Shown: positions 1 through 5,716, counted from the stretch's first letter. The stretch: 5,716 nucleotides of DNA from Puniceicoccaceae bacterium (GCA_003567255.1 PWZW01000003.1:1-5716); one strand, 5' to 3'. Notes: generated by a model from the sequence alone, not told the origin. Numbers and translations are program-made.

Positions 1-453
1 ATCATTTACTGCCAAAACTTCGTTTAAAGAAACACTGTAGCGGCGGGAAATGGCCCAGAGGCTGTCACCACTTTGCACGGTATGGGTGGTGAAGCTCGGT
101 TCAGAAACAGGGATACTCGGCGCTTCATCTTCGCTTTCCACTGGATTAAAAGCAGCCGAAAAATCCTGATTAAATCCACTGCTTGAGCCAAAATCATCTG
201 CTGGGCGACGCGGTGTACTTCTGCCGGTTTCCACCGTGTCCGCAACGATCACCGGATCCACAAGGTCCGACCGTTCACTGAAGAAGGGAGCGCTGGGCTG
301 CGAAGCCGTCACCCGAGCCTGCCCACCGAAATCATCGACCGCGCCCGAGCGTGTCGGTGGTTGAGTCGTTTGACAGCCGGGCTGCAAGACAAATACTGCA
401 ATAAGTCCAATATGCAGAAAAAGTACGAATCCGAAGATTTTTGTGATTTTCAT
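1..453 (-). CDS. LysM-domain putative lipoprotein, 3' end cut off by the window edge
   Basis: The visible part is 151 codons, from an ATG at 453-451 to the left edge, with no stop. Residues 1-5 (MKITK) are basic, 6-23 are hydrophobic, and Cys27 follows in LQPGCQTT. This resembles a lipoprotein signal peptide, but Q and P at -3 and -2 are a poor lipobox match, so an uncleaved signal anchor is also possible. Residues 30-120 are a low-complexity Pro/Ser/Asp linker that contains DDFG twice (40-43 and 86-89). From about residue 123 a LysM domain begins (THTVQSGDSLWAISRRYSVS, then LNEVLAVND), with the typical GDSLWxIS core. LysM domains bind the glycan backbone of peptidoglycan, so the protein is inferred to act outside the cytoplasm on the cell wall. 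Further LysM repeats or a catalytic domain may lie past the edge. It starts 26 nt after murD, so it is probably co-transcribed with the peptidoglycan genes. The exact role is unknown. Confidence 0.85.
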   Translation of the reverse strand, partial: MKITKIFGFVLFLHIGLIAVFVLQPGCQTTQPPTRSGAVDDFGGQARVTASQPSAPFFSERSDLVDPVIVADTVETGRSTPRRPADDFGSSSGFNQDFSAAFNPVESEDEAPSIPVSEPSFTTHTVQSGDSLWAISRRYSVSLNEVLAVND

Positions 454-482
454 AAGCTTTTCAAAGATGATTTATATTTCTA
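451..482 (-). promoter_or_regulatory. murD-LysM junction and start of the LysM gene, no clear Shine-Dalgarno
   Basis: The murD stop TAG (482-480) is followed by a 26-nt AT-rich spacer and the ATG at 453-451. Just before the start only a weak GAAAAG is visible, not a GGAGG-type site. The ATG is chosen because it directly precedes the basic and hydrophobic signal sequence. Initiation probably relies on re-initiation after murD or on an unstructured AT-rich leader; that is inference. Confidence 0.5.
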
Positions 483-1808
483 GATATTGTCGTTCGTTTC
501 ACAGCGCTTCAAACTTAAAACCTGAGAAACAAAGGATTTTCCCCGATCTGCATAACTTGCAAACTGATCAAAACTGGCAAAGCCGGGGCTGAGTAGGACC
601 GCAGAGAGCCCATTTTGTAAGGCGAGCTCCCGGGCGACCGTTACAATGCTCGCGAATTCATTGTGTTGAATGACCTTGATCCCAGCAGTCTCGAGCTCCG
701 CACCAAAGTGAAAACCGACAGAACCATAAACCAAAACAAGGCTGCGGGTATTGTTTAAATGCTGTGCGGCCGCCTCAGCAAACGTCTTCAAGTCGGTCGA
801 CTTATCCCGGCCTCCGGCAATCCAAAGCAAAGGCTTATCAAAACTCTTCAGCGCGGCCAGCGCGGCATCCGGGTTGGTTGCTTTTGAATCGTTCCAAAAC
901 GTAATGCCATCAACCGTTGAGACCGGTGCCAAACGGTGAGGAGCCAGCTTGTGTTCTCGGGCCGCCTGGTTGAGCGCTGCGCGACTGATTCCCCAGGCAT
1001 CCGCAAATTTCGCGACTTTGGGGAAGTTTTGAGCTTGGGGACCGTGAGCAAACACTGAATTTTCGGGCGCAGCAGTACTCGCCTCCTCATCCGCAGCCTC
1101 AATCACCCCCGTGGGGAGATCGATACCAAACTTATCGGCTGCCCTGAAAACCGTTTCACCAACTACGCAAGGCGCGCCGGGTTTCAGCCTATCGAAGAGG
1201 TTAAGTTTAGCCTCAAAATAAGCCTTTGCCCCTCCGTGATAGTCGAGGTGATCGGGAGCGAAATTTGTCCAAATCAAACCATCCAACCGCAACCCCCTGG
1301 AGAGGTCTGCTTGGAAAGAACTGATCTCGGCAACCGCAATTTCCGCGTCTTGCGCACACACGACATCTGCAAAAGCCCTGCCAATATTACCACAAACTGC
1401 GGCCTGTCGGCCATCCGCCCGAAGTGCGGCGCACAGCAACTGTGTGACACTGCTCTTACCATTGGTTCCAGTGATCCCAAGAATAGGTCCATTCCAAAAC
1501 TGTGCAGCAAAGGCGAGTTCTCCCCAGATGCACTCCGGCACAATTTGTGCCCGAACCGCCTTTCTCCATGGGTGCCCCGGAGAAAAGCCCGGACTGAACA
1601 CAAATTGTTTAAACAATTCGAGGTCGCCCGGTTCCAATTTTGCTTTTGCGCCAGGAAACACTTCATCGAACACTTGATGTTCAATCCTTCGAGCTGCACA
1701 CAGCGCTGCGACCCCCTGCCCACTCAATCCAGCCCCAAAGATTGCAATGGGCCCGTCCTCATACGAATGAAGCGCTGATTCTGACTGACTGTTAGGGAGT
1801 TTGGACAA
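480..1808 (-). CDS. murD: UDP-N-acetylmuramoyl-L-alanine--D-glutamate ligase MurD
   Basis: Cytoplasmic ATP-dependent ligase that adds D-Glu to UDP-MurNAc-L-Ala, the second amino-acid step in peptidoglycan precursor synthesis. It is 442 residues, close to the usual 430-460. Visible motifs in order: N-terminal Rossmann-type GAGLSG (25-30); P-loop GITGTNGKSS (111-120); EISSFQ (161-166); NFAPDHLDYH (182-191); the lysine expected to be carbamylated, K201 in YFEAKLNLF; PHR (290-292); NDSKATN (306-312); GGRDKSTD (332-339); and the C-terminal SPGFASFDQF (407-416) followed by DRGKSF. The usual GxHNxxN motif is degenerate, reading GPQAQN (256-261), with only the last Asn kept. The start is TTG: an in-frame TAA lies at 1823-1821, there is no in-frame ATG before the Rossmann motif, and this start leaves about 20 residues before the first beta strand. 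The gene lies 33 nt after mraY and 26 nt before a LysM gene. Confidence 0.97.
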   Translation of the reverse strand: MSKLPNSQSESALHSYEDGPIAIFGAGLSGQGVAALCAARRIEHQVFDEVFPGAKAKLEPGDLELFKQFVFSPGFSPGHPWRKAVRAQIVPECIWGELAFAAQFWNGPILGITGTNGKSSVTQLLCAALRADGRQAAVCGNIGRAFADVVCAQDAEIAVAEISSFQADLSRGLRLDGLIWTNFAPDHLDYHGGAKAYFEAKLNLFDRLKPGAPCVVGETVFRAADKFGIDLPTGVIEAADEEASTAAPENSVFAHGPQAQNFPKVAKFADAWGISRAALNQAAREHKLAPHRLAPVSTVDGITFWNDSKATNPDAALAALKSFDKPLLWIAGGRDKSTDLKTFAEAAAQHLNNTRSLVLVYGSVGFHFGAELETAGIKVIQHNEFASIVTVARELALQNGLSAVLLSPGFASFDQFASYADRGKSFVSQVLSLKRCETNDNI

Positions 1809-1823
1809 ATGAAAGGAGGGTTA
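1806..1823 (-). promoter_or_regulatory. murD translation start region: TTG start, anti-SD-like leader
   Basis: Reading the minus strand, an in-frame TAA (1823-1821) is followed by CCCTCCTTTC (1820-1811), AT, and the TTG start (1808-1806). No purine-rich Shine-Dalgarno is present. Instead the leader is pyrimidine-rich and contains CCTCCTTTC, which resembles the anti-Shine-Dalgarno tail of 16S rRNA. TTG is the only conventional start codon between the TAA and the conserved N-terminal fold, so the start is well constrained although the site looks weak. Coupling to mraY translation, 33 nt upstream, is the likely explanation. Confidence 0.6.
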
Positions 1824-1841
1824 ACACTACTTGATAAAATA

Positions 1842-2942
1842 CTACCGCAATTTGAGCGTGGCGAGCCCGGCAATCGCAAACACCAATGAAAGCATCCAGA
1901 AACGGATCACCACCTTGTTTTCATGCCATCCCGCGATTTCAAAGTGGTGATGAATGGGAGCCATGCGAAATATTCGCTTTTTACGCAGCTTGAAAGAACC
2001 CACCTGAAGAATTACAGAAAGCGCCTCGATCACAAAAATACCTCCCACAATGATCAGGACAAAGGGCTGATGGACCATAAATGCAATGATCCCAATGATG
2101 CCGCCAAGGGCGAGTGATCCGGTATCACCCATGAAGACTTCCGCAGGGTGCGCATTATACCAAAGAAAAACGAGGCTGCCTCCAAGTAGCGCAGAACAAA
2201 CTACGGTGAGCTCACCCACACCGGGCAGAAAACTGATAAACAAATAATCTGCCACAATCGCGTTTCCTGCGGCATAAGCCATAATCCCAAAGGCAAGGGC
2301 AACCGTCACGGTGCAGCCGATCGCCAGACCATCTATCCCATCTGTTAGGTTGATCGCGTTACTCGATCCGGCGAGGATCAAAAACAAAAATGGGAAGAGC
2401 ACAAAAAGCGGCATTTGCGTGATGACCACATCTTTGTAGAAAGGAACCCACAACTCCCTCATTTTATCTGCAGAGTCTGGATTGGAAAGCAGGAGGAGGA
2501 GCACGGTCCCAGTCGTTAAAGCCTGCCCGAGCAACTTCCAGCGTCCGGCAAGGCCCTTGCTATTCCGTCGGGCAATCTTTAAATAATCATCCAAAAAGCC
2601 AATCACCGTGAGCGCAGTGTACACAAGGAGCGCACTGAATACATAGACATTCGGAGTCGCCCAAAGCAGGACGGAGATGGTGACGGAAACATAAATGATT
2701 AATCCCCCCATGGTCGGTGTCTGGCTCTTGCCTTTGTGCAATTTAGCCAGGTCCCCGACCTCTGCCTCGCCGCGAAGCACTTGCGAAGCGCTCAAGTCTT
2801 TAAGTTTACGAAAAACCCAAGGTGCGATCACAAACCCTATGATCAAAGCAGTCACTCCGGCGAACACCGCCCTTATCGTTATATAGCGAAATAAACGGAG
2901 GGGTCCATAGATGGATTCAAATTCTGCGAGGAAGGTAAGCAT
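1842..2942 (-). CDS. mraY: Phospho-N-acetylmuramoyl-pentapeptide-transferase MraY
   Basis: Integral inner-membrane enzyme that transfers phospho-MurNAc-pentapeptide from UDP to undecaprenyl phosphate, making lipid I and releasing UMP. The 366 residues match the usual length of about 360, and the protein has many hydrophobic segments, consistent with the family's ten membrane helices. Diagnostic motifs: KLHKGKSQTPTMGG (68-80), the KxGTPTMGG-type family signature; catalytic pair D118-D119 in FLDDYLKI; NLTDGIDGLAIG (198-209); NAHPAEVFMGDTGSLALGG (263-281) with the third key Asp, D273; and the HHH motif in MAPIHHHFEIAGW (327-339) near the C-terminus. All expected active-site residues are present. 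It begins with ATG 21 nt after the murF stop and ends with TAG 33 nt before murD, in the normal dcw order. The N-terminal YGPLRLFRYITIRA is typical of the family and supports this start. Confidence 0.98.
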   Translation of the reverse strand: MLTFLAEFESIYGPLRLFRYITIRAVFAGVTALIIGFVIAPWVFRKLKDLSASQVLRGEAEVGDLAKLHKGKSQTPTMGGLIIYVSVTISVLLWATPNVYVFSALLVYTALTVIGFLDDYLKIARRNSKGLAGRWKLLGQALTTGTVLLLLLSNPDSADKMRELWVPFYKDVVITQMPLFVLFPFLFLILAGSSNAINLTDGIDGLAIGCTVTVALAFGIMAYAAGNAIVADYLFISFLPGVGELTVVCSALLGGSLVFLWYNAHPAEVFMGDTGSLALGGIIGIIAFMVHQPFVLIIVGGIFVIEALSVILQVGSFKLRKKRIFRMAPIHHHFEIAGWHENKVVIRFWMLSLVFAIAGLATLKLR

Positions 2943-2966
2943 AGCATACTAAAAGAAAAAAATTCA
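2940..2966 (-). promoter_or_regulatory. murF-mraY junction with T-rich leader and two close ATGs
   Basis: The murF stop TGA (2966-2964) is followed by a 21-nt spacer that includes a run of seven T (2962-2956) and then TTTT. The mraY ATG is at 2942-2940. A second ATG at 2947-2945, 5 nt upstream in another frame, opens only a 22-residue reading frame ending at TAA 2881-2879. No Shine-Dalgarno is visible before either ATG. The T-run has no GC-rich stem before it, so it does not look like an intrinsic terminator. Confidence 0.5.
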
Positions 2967-4376
2967 GTAGGTCCCGGTTTGATACGTCGATGATTGAGGA
3001 ACTAAAGATTCAAGCTTGTGGGAGCGACTTCCCTTAAGAAAGACCGCACCTTTGAAAGCCTGTACTTCGCTACGGATTGCGGCTGCCCCAGCAACCGCAA
3101 GGATACGGTCTGAAGCAACCCCCGCTTCCAAAGCCCCTTTTCTATACGCAGCACAGAGCCTTTCATCACCAACAAAAATAAAATGGTCTTCTGGCTGCGC
3201 GGGATAGGCTGCCATCACTTGGGTGTGCAAAGACGCTGCCTCGGTTCCCAATTCCAGCATAGTCCCCAGCACGAGTAAGCGATTTTGCGCTTCATCCAAG
3301 CCTGCGTCAAAGGCTTCCAATGCATCCTTTAAAGCTACCGGATTAGCGTTGTAGCAGTCCACATAGAAACGTTGCCCCGGCAATTCCCGCCAACTGCCGC
3401 GCAGTGCTTCCGGACGCCAGCGGGCAGCCCCGGTCACGATTTCCTGGTACCGCGCGCCCATACCCTGGGCGGCCAATGCGGCAAGGGCCGCATTGCGCGC
3501 CATGCCAACACTGGGGCTGGCAATCATGAAATTCAAAGGATCTGCCTCGTGCGGAGGATAGACGGTGATTTCCTGCACTGTGGCACCCACTTTCCTGGTT
3601 TGGTACCGTGCCACCGCCTTCGGTTCCGTGAGCCCGGAAAGCAACTTTTCCGACTCCACAAGCACGACTGAACGATCAAGTTTACGATGGAATACGGCGA
3701 ATTTCAGGCATTCTTCGGGGAGATAAAGGGTTGCCTCTGTCCTCGCCTCTTCCGCCAACAAAAATTTTTCGGCCGCTACCCCAGCCTCGTCTCCGAGGGC
3801 CTCCAGGTGGGCTGGACCAATCCCCGAAAATACAACAAAGTCTGCCTTGATGGTTCGCCCGAGAACCTTCATCTCCCCCGGCTCACTGATGCCGGCCTCA
3901 ATCACACCATAGCGATGTTTTTTGTTATCCAACTGAAGCATCGATAAGGGGACACCGATCTCGTTATTCCAATTCCCCGGGCTGTATCCGGTAAATTCAT
4001 CACCCAGCATGATTGTCAAAAGTTCTTTGGTGGACGTCTTACCAAAGCTACCGGTAATCGCAGCAATGGGAAAGGTCAGGGTTTCACGGTGTGCCGCTGC
4101 GATATCTCCCAAAGCTTCTTTAGTGTCTTCAACCACCAACTGGGGAAGCGCGATGGAAGCTTGGGCGGTGTGTACCAAAGCGCAACTTGCTCCGGCCTGC
4201 CGAGCGTCTTCGATAAAATCATGCCCATCTCTGGTTTCCCCCTGAAGGGCGACGAAGCAATCGCCAGCGCTTAGCTTTCGTGTATCAAAGTGGAACTTTG
4301 TCACCGATTTGGGAAGCATCCCCACCCATTGGCCCCCGGTCCACAGGGCGAGCATTTTTGGATCAAAACTTGGCAT
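2964..4376 (-). CDS. murF: UDP-N-acetylmuramoyl-tripeptide--D-alanyl-D-alanine ligase MurF
   Basis: Cytoplasmic ATP-dependent ligase that adds D-Ala-D-Ala to UDP-MurNAc-tripeptide and completes the pentapeptide used by MraY. It has 470 residues, within the usual 450-475. Visible motifs: FDTRKLSAGDCFVALQGE (30-47), the MurF/MurE-type N-terminal substrate-binding region; P-loop AITGSFGKTSTKELL (106-120); NWNNEIGVPLS (135-145); IEAGISEPGEM (159-169); GPAHLEALG (187-195); probable carbamylated Lys K204; DCYNANPVALKDAL (340-353); LGTMLELG (370-377); and LKGSRSHKLE (447-456). Several positions differ from the common pattern: Ser115 instead of Thr in GKT(T/S); Thr372 in GTMLELG where GDM is usual; and SVGMARN (289-295) where GRHNxxN is usual. 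The protein is therefore clearly MurF but somewhat divergent. The first ATG gives the expected ~30 residues before DTRK. It lies 2 nt after murE, suggesting translational coupling. Confidence 0.96.
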   Translation of the reverse strand: MPSFDPKMLALWTGGQWVGMLPKSVTKFHFDTRKLSAGDCFVALQGETRDGHDFIEDARQAGASCALVHTAQASIALPQLVVEDTKEALGDIAAAHRETLTFPIAAITGSFGKTSTKELLTIMLGDEFTGYSPGNWNNEIGVPLSMLQLDNKKHRYGVIEAGISEPGEMKVLGRTIKADFVVFSGIGPAHLEALGDEAGVAAEKFLLAEEARTEATLYLPEECLKFAVFHRKLDRSVVLVESEKLLSGLTEPKAVARYQTRKVGATVQEITVYPPHEADPLNFMIASPSVGMARNAALAALAAQGMGARYQEIVTGAARWRPEALRGSWRELPGQRFYVDCYNANPVALKDALEAFDAGLDEAQNRLLVLGTMLELGTEAASLHTQVMAAYPAQPEDHFIFVGDERLCAAYRKGALEAGVASDRILAVAGAAAIRSEVQAFKGAVFLKGSRSHKLESLVPQSSTYQTGTY

Positions 4377-4381
4377 GCTTA
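4374..4381 (-). promoter_or_regulatory. murE-murF translational coupling junction
   Basis: The murE stop TAA (4381-4379) and the murF ATG (4376-4374) are separated by only 2 nt (TAAGCATG). The end of murE just upstream contains no GGAGG-type Shine-Dalgarno. Such tight spacing normally means that the terminating ribosome re-initiates at the next gene, which would keep MurE and MurF amounts linked; coupling here is inferred from spacing alone. Confidence 0.65.
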
Positions 4382-5716
4382 ACGACTTAACTGCTTTATA
4401 AATTCGCGGGCCACCCGACGGTCATCAAACGGAATAATGCTTCCGGCCATCTCTTGGTAAGTTTCGTGCCCCTTCCCAGCGATGAACACGCAGTCTCCAG
4501 GCGCTGCGGAAGCGATGGCCCTTTCAATCGCCAGCCTTCGGTCCGACTCAAATACGATCTTTTCTGGCGCAGTAAATCCCTGCCTCATATCCTCAAAGAT
4601 GGTGGCGATAGCCTCGCTTCTTGGATTGTCACTGGTCGCGTAAACTGTATCCGACCCTGCCTCCACGGCGCGAGCCATCAGTGGGCGCTTACTCCGATCA
4701 CGGTCTCCGCCACAACCAAAGACAGTATGAATGCGCCCCGGGGTGATTTCCCTCAACATTGACAAGGCGCAGGTCAAGGCATCCTCGGTGTGCGCGTAGT
4801 CCACGACGACGTTAAATCCTTTATCATTGGCGATGCGCTCCATCCGTCCGGCGACTCCCGGGAAACTATCCAGCCGGGCAATGATATCATCAGCCGATTC
4901 CCCCGCCACCCGGGCGAGGGCAAAGGCGGCCAGAAAATTGGAAACATTATATGTGCCGAGCAATGGAGAGGAAATGGAGCGGCGTTCTCCACCAAAGTTG
5001 AGCTCAAATTGCGTACCCGTTGCCGTTGCGCTAAGCGAACTCGCAAAGATATCTGCCTTGGCATTCAATCCTATGGTGATCGCCTCCACACCCTTGGGAA
5101 GTTCATCGACCAGCCGCTTCCCGTGAGGGCAATCAATATTGATCACCGCATGTTTGGGCAATTGTCCATTGCCCCCATTAAACAGCAGTTTTTTTGCCTC
5201 GTAGTAGGCCTCCATCGTCTCGTGGTAATCGAGGTGATCCTGAGTGAGATTTAAAAACGCGGTCGCCCCCATCCTCATCCCGTAAAGCCGTTTTTGCACC
5301 AGACCATGCGAGCTGACCTCCATGACCGCACGGGCGCAACCAGCCCGACGGATCTGATCGAGCATTGCAAAGGTGTCGACAGATTCGGGAGTGGTCCGAA
5401 AGGATGGCAAGGTACGCTTACCGAGATCGTAGCGTACGGTCCCCAGCATACCCACGGCTTCACGCCCCCCCAGAAAATGCTGCAACAACATGGAAACCGT
5501 TGTTTTTCCGTTGGTCCCCGTGATACCAAAGAGAGAGAGTGCTCGGTCAGGATGCTCATAGAACCGAGCGGATATTTCAGCAAGTGCCACCCTAACGTCC
5601 TCAACCTGCAGGTACGGAATCGGAAAATTTCTCCCACAAGGGACCGATGAAACGACCGCCACCGCGCCGCGGTCCAGCGCTTCTTCGACGAAGGTATTAC
5701 CATCGGCTTGCAAGCC
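4379..5716 (-). CDS. murE: UDP-N-acetylmuramoyl-tripeptide synthetase MurE (meso-DAP type), 5' end cut off
   Basis: Cytoplasmic ATP-dependent ligase that adds the third stem-peptide residue to UDP-MurNAc-L-Ala-D-Glu. Coding is open to the right edge: 445 residues are visible, starting GLQADGNTFVEEAL, which is the internal ...DGxxF...A...GA region. The TTG at 5713-5711 is therefore an internal Leu codon, not a start, and roughly 45-50 N-terminal residues are missing. Counting from the first visible codon: P-loop GITGTNGKTT (64-73); RTTPES (107-112); EVSSHGL (133-139); LTQDHLDYH (157-165); probable carbamylated Lys K175 in YYEAKKLLF; LLGTYNVSN (252-260); GVAGRME (287-293); DYAHTEDAL (306-314); GCGGDRDRSKRP (334-345); DNPR (363-366); GKGHE (414-418). 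DNPR is the signature of meso-diaminopimelate-adding MurE rather than L-Lys-adding enzymes. murF begins 2 nt after its stop. Confidence 0.97.
   Translation of the reverse strand, partial: GLQADGNTFVEEALDRGAVAVVSSVPCGRNFPIPYLQVEDVRVALAEISARFYEHPDRALSLFGITGTNGKTTVSMLLQHFLGGREAVGMLGTVRYDLGKRTLPSFRTTPESVDTFAMLDQIRRAGCARAVMEVSSHGLVQKRLYGMRMGATAFLNLTQDHLDYHETMEAYYEAKKLLFNGGNGQLPKHAVINIDCPHGKRLVDELPKGVEAITIGLNAKADIFASSLSATATGTQFELNFGGERRSISSPLLGTYNVSNFLAAFALARVAGESADDIIARLDSFPGVAGRMERIANDKGFNVVVDYAHTEDALTCALSMLREITPGRIHTVFGCGGDRDRSKRPLMARAVEAGSDTVYATSDNPRSEAIATIFEDMRQGFTAPEKIVFESDRRLAIERAIASAAPGDCVFIAGKGHETYQEMAGSIIPFDDRRVAREFIKQLSR
5156..5213 (-). other. Possible programmed -1 frameshift signal inside murE (speculative)
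   Basis: On the murE strand the elements come in this order: GGAGG (5213-5209); 13 nt; a run of seven A (5195-5189) read as GCA AAA AAA, the in-phase A AAA AAA slippery heptamer; 14 nt; then a perfect 7-bp stem GGGCAAT/ATTGCCC (5174-5168 and 5162-5156) with a 5-nt loop GGACA. A -1 slip would add three residues (Thr-Ala-Val) and stop at TAA 5180-5178. The layout parallels the E. coli dnaX signal. Against it, the lysines belong to a conserved motif, the spacer is longer than usual, and the stem is short, so it may be chance. Confidence 0.2.

Noticed and set aside
24..245. 73-codon minus-strand open frame near the left edge
   Set aside because: It overlaps the LysM gene in another frame. The LysM frame has a signal sequence and a clear LysM core, so this one is a shadow.
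1236..1778. 180-codon open frame on the plus strand opposite murD
   Set aside because: It is fully antisense to a well-supported murD. The translation is rich in Cys, Pro and Arg with no recognisable domain, typical of a shadow frame.
1811..1832. Strong plus-strand Shine-Dalgarno-like AAAGGAGGG followed by TTG at 1830-1832
   Set aside because: The plus-strand frame from that TTG is antisense to the mraY 3' end and is not a credible gene. The interest lies in the complementary minus-strand sequence in the murD leader.
2951..2963. T-rich run after the murF stop as a possible intrinsic terminator
   Set aside because: No GC-rich inverted repeat precedes it, and mraY starts within 21 nt in the same direction.
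3759..3770. A AAA TTT heptamer in phase at MurF Lys204 and a 10-bp AAAAATTTTT palindrome
   Set aside because: The -1 frame stays open for many codons and I saw no stem-loop or upstream SD element; it follows from Glu-Lys-Phe-Leu codons.
4790..5254. 154-codon open frame on the plus strand opposite murE
   Set aside because: It lies antisense to conserved murE motifs and shows no domain-like pattern; a shadow frame.
5711..5713. TTG as a start codon for murE
   Set aside because: The frame stays open to the edge (GGC before it), and the following residues match an internal MurE segment about 45-50 residues into the protein.
1..5716. tRNA or rRNA genes, CRISPR arrays, insertion sequences, attachment sites
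   Set aside because: Nearly all bases are in five tightly packed coding regions, and I saw no repeat arrays, inverted terminal repeats, transposase motifs or RNA gene signatures.

Overview
The window is one stretch of a bacterial division and cell wall (dcw) cluster, with every gene on the minus strand. In transcription order (right to left) it holds murE (5' end cut off by the right edge), murF, mraY, murD and the start of a LysM-domain protein with a lipoprotein-like or signal-anchor N-terminus (3' end cut off by the left edge). Gaps are short: 2 nt murE-murF, 21 nt murF-mraY, 33 nt mraY-murD and 26 nt murD-LysM. No promoter or terminator is visible, so this looks like the interior of a single operon. 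There is no gene-free stretch over 300 bases.

The genes act in sequence. In the cytoplasm MurD adds D-Glu to UDP-MurNAc-L-Ala, MurE adds the third residue (meso-diaminopimelate, judged from its DNPR motif), and MurF adds D-Ala-D-Ala. MraY then moves phospho-MurNAc-pentapeptide onto undecaprenyl phosphate in the inner membrane to make lipid I. The LysM protein should bind finished peptidoglycan outside the cytoplasm.

The organism is a meso-DAP-type, probably diderm bacterium of moderate GC content. The order murE-murF-mraY-murD is widespread. A LysM lipoprotein-like gene directly after murD, where ftsW often sits, together with the style of the proteins, makes me favour Verrucomicrobiota (Opitutae or Puniceicoccales-like). 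That is recall-based inference, not proof.

Most of the window is ordinary housekeeping sequence. The points worth a second look are: a possible dnaX-style -1 frameshift signal inside murE (internal GGAGG, in-phase A AAA AAA, short stem-loop, immediate -1 stop) centred on the lysine codons of the carbamylated-Lys motif; a murD TTG start with no Shine-Dalgarno, preceded by a sequence resembling the anti-Shine-Dalgarno tail of 16S rRNA; absence of recognisable Shine-Dalgarno sequences at all four visible starts; a degenerate GxHN motif in both MurD and MurF but not MurE; and the LysM gene itself as a dcw passenger.
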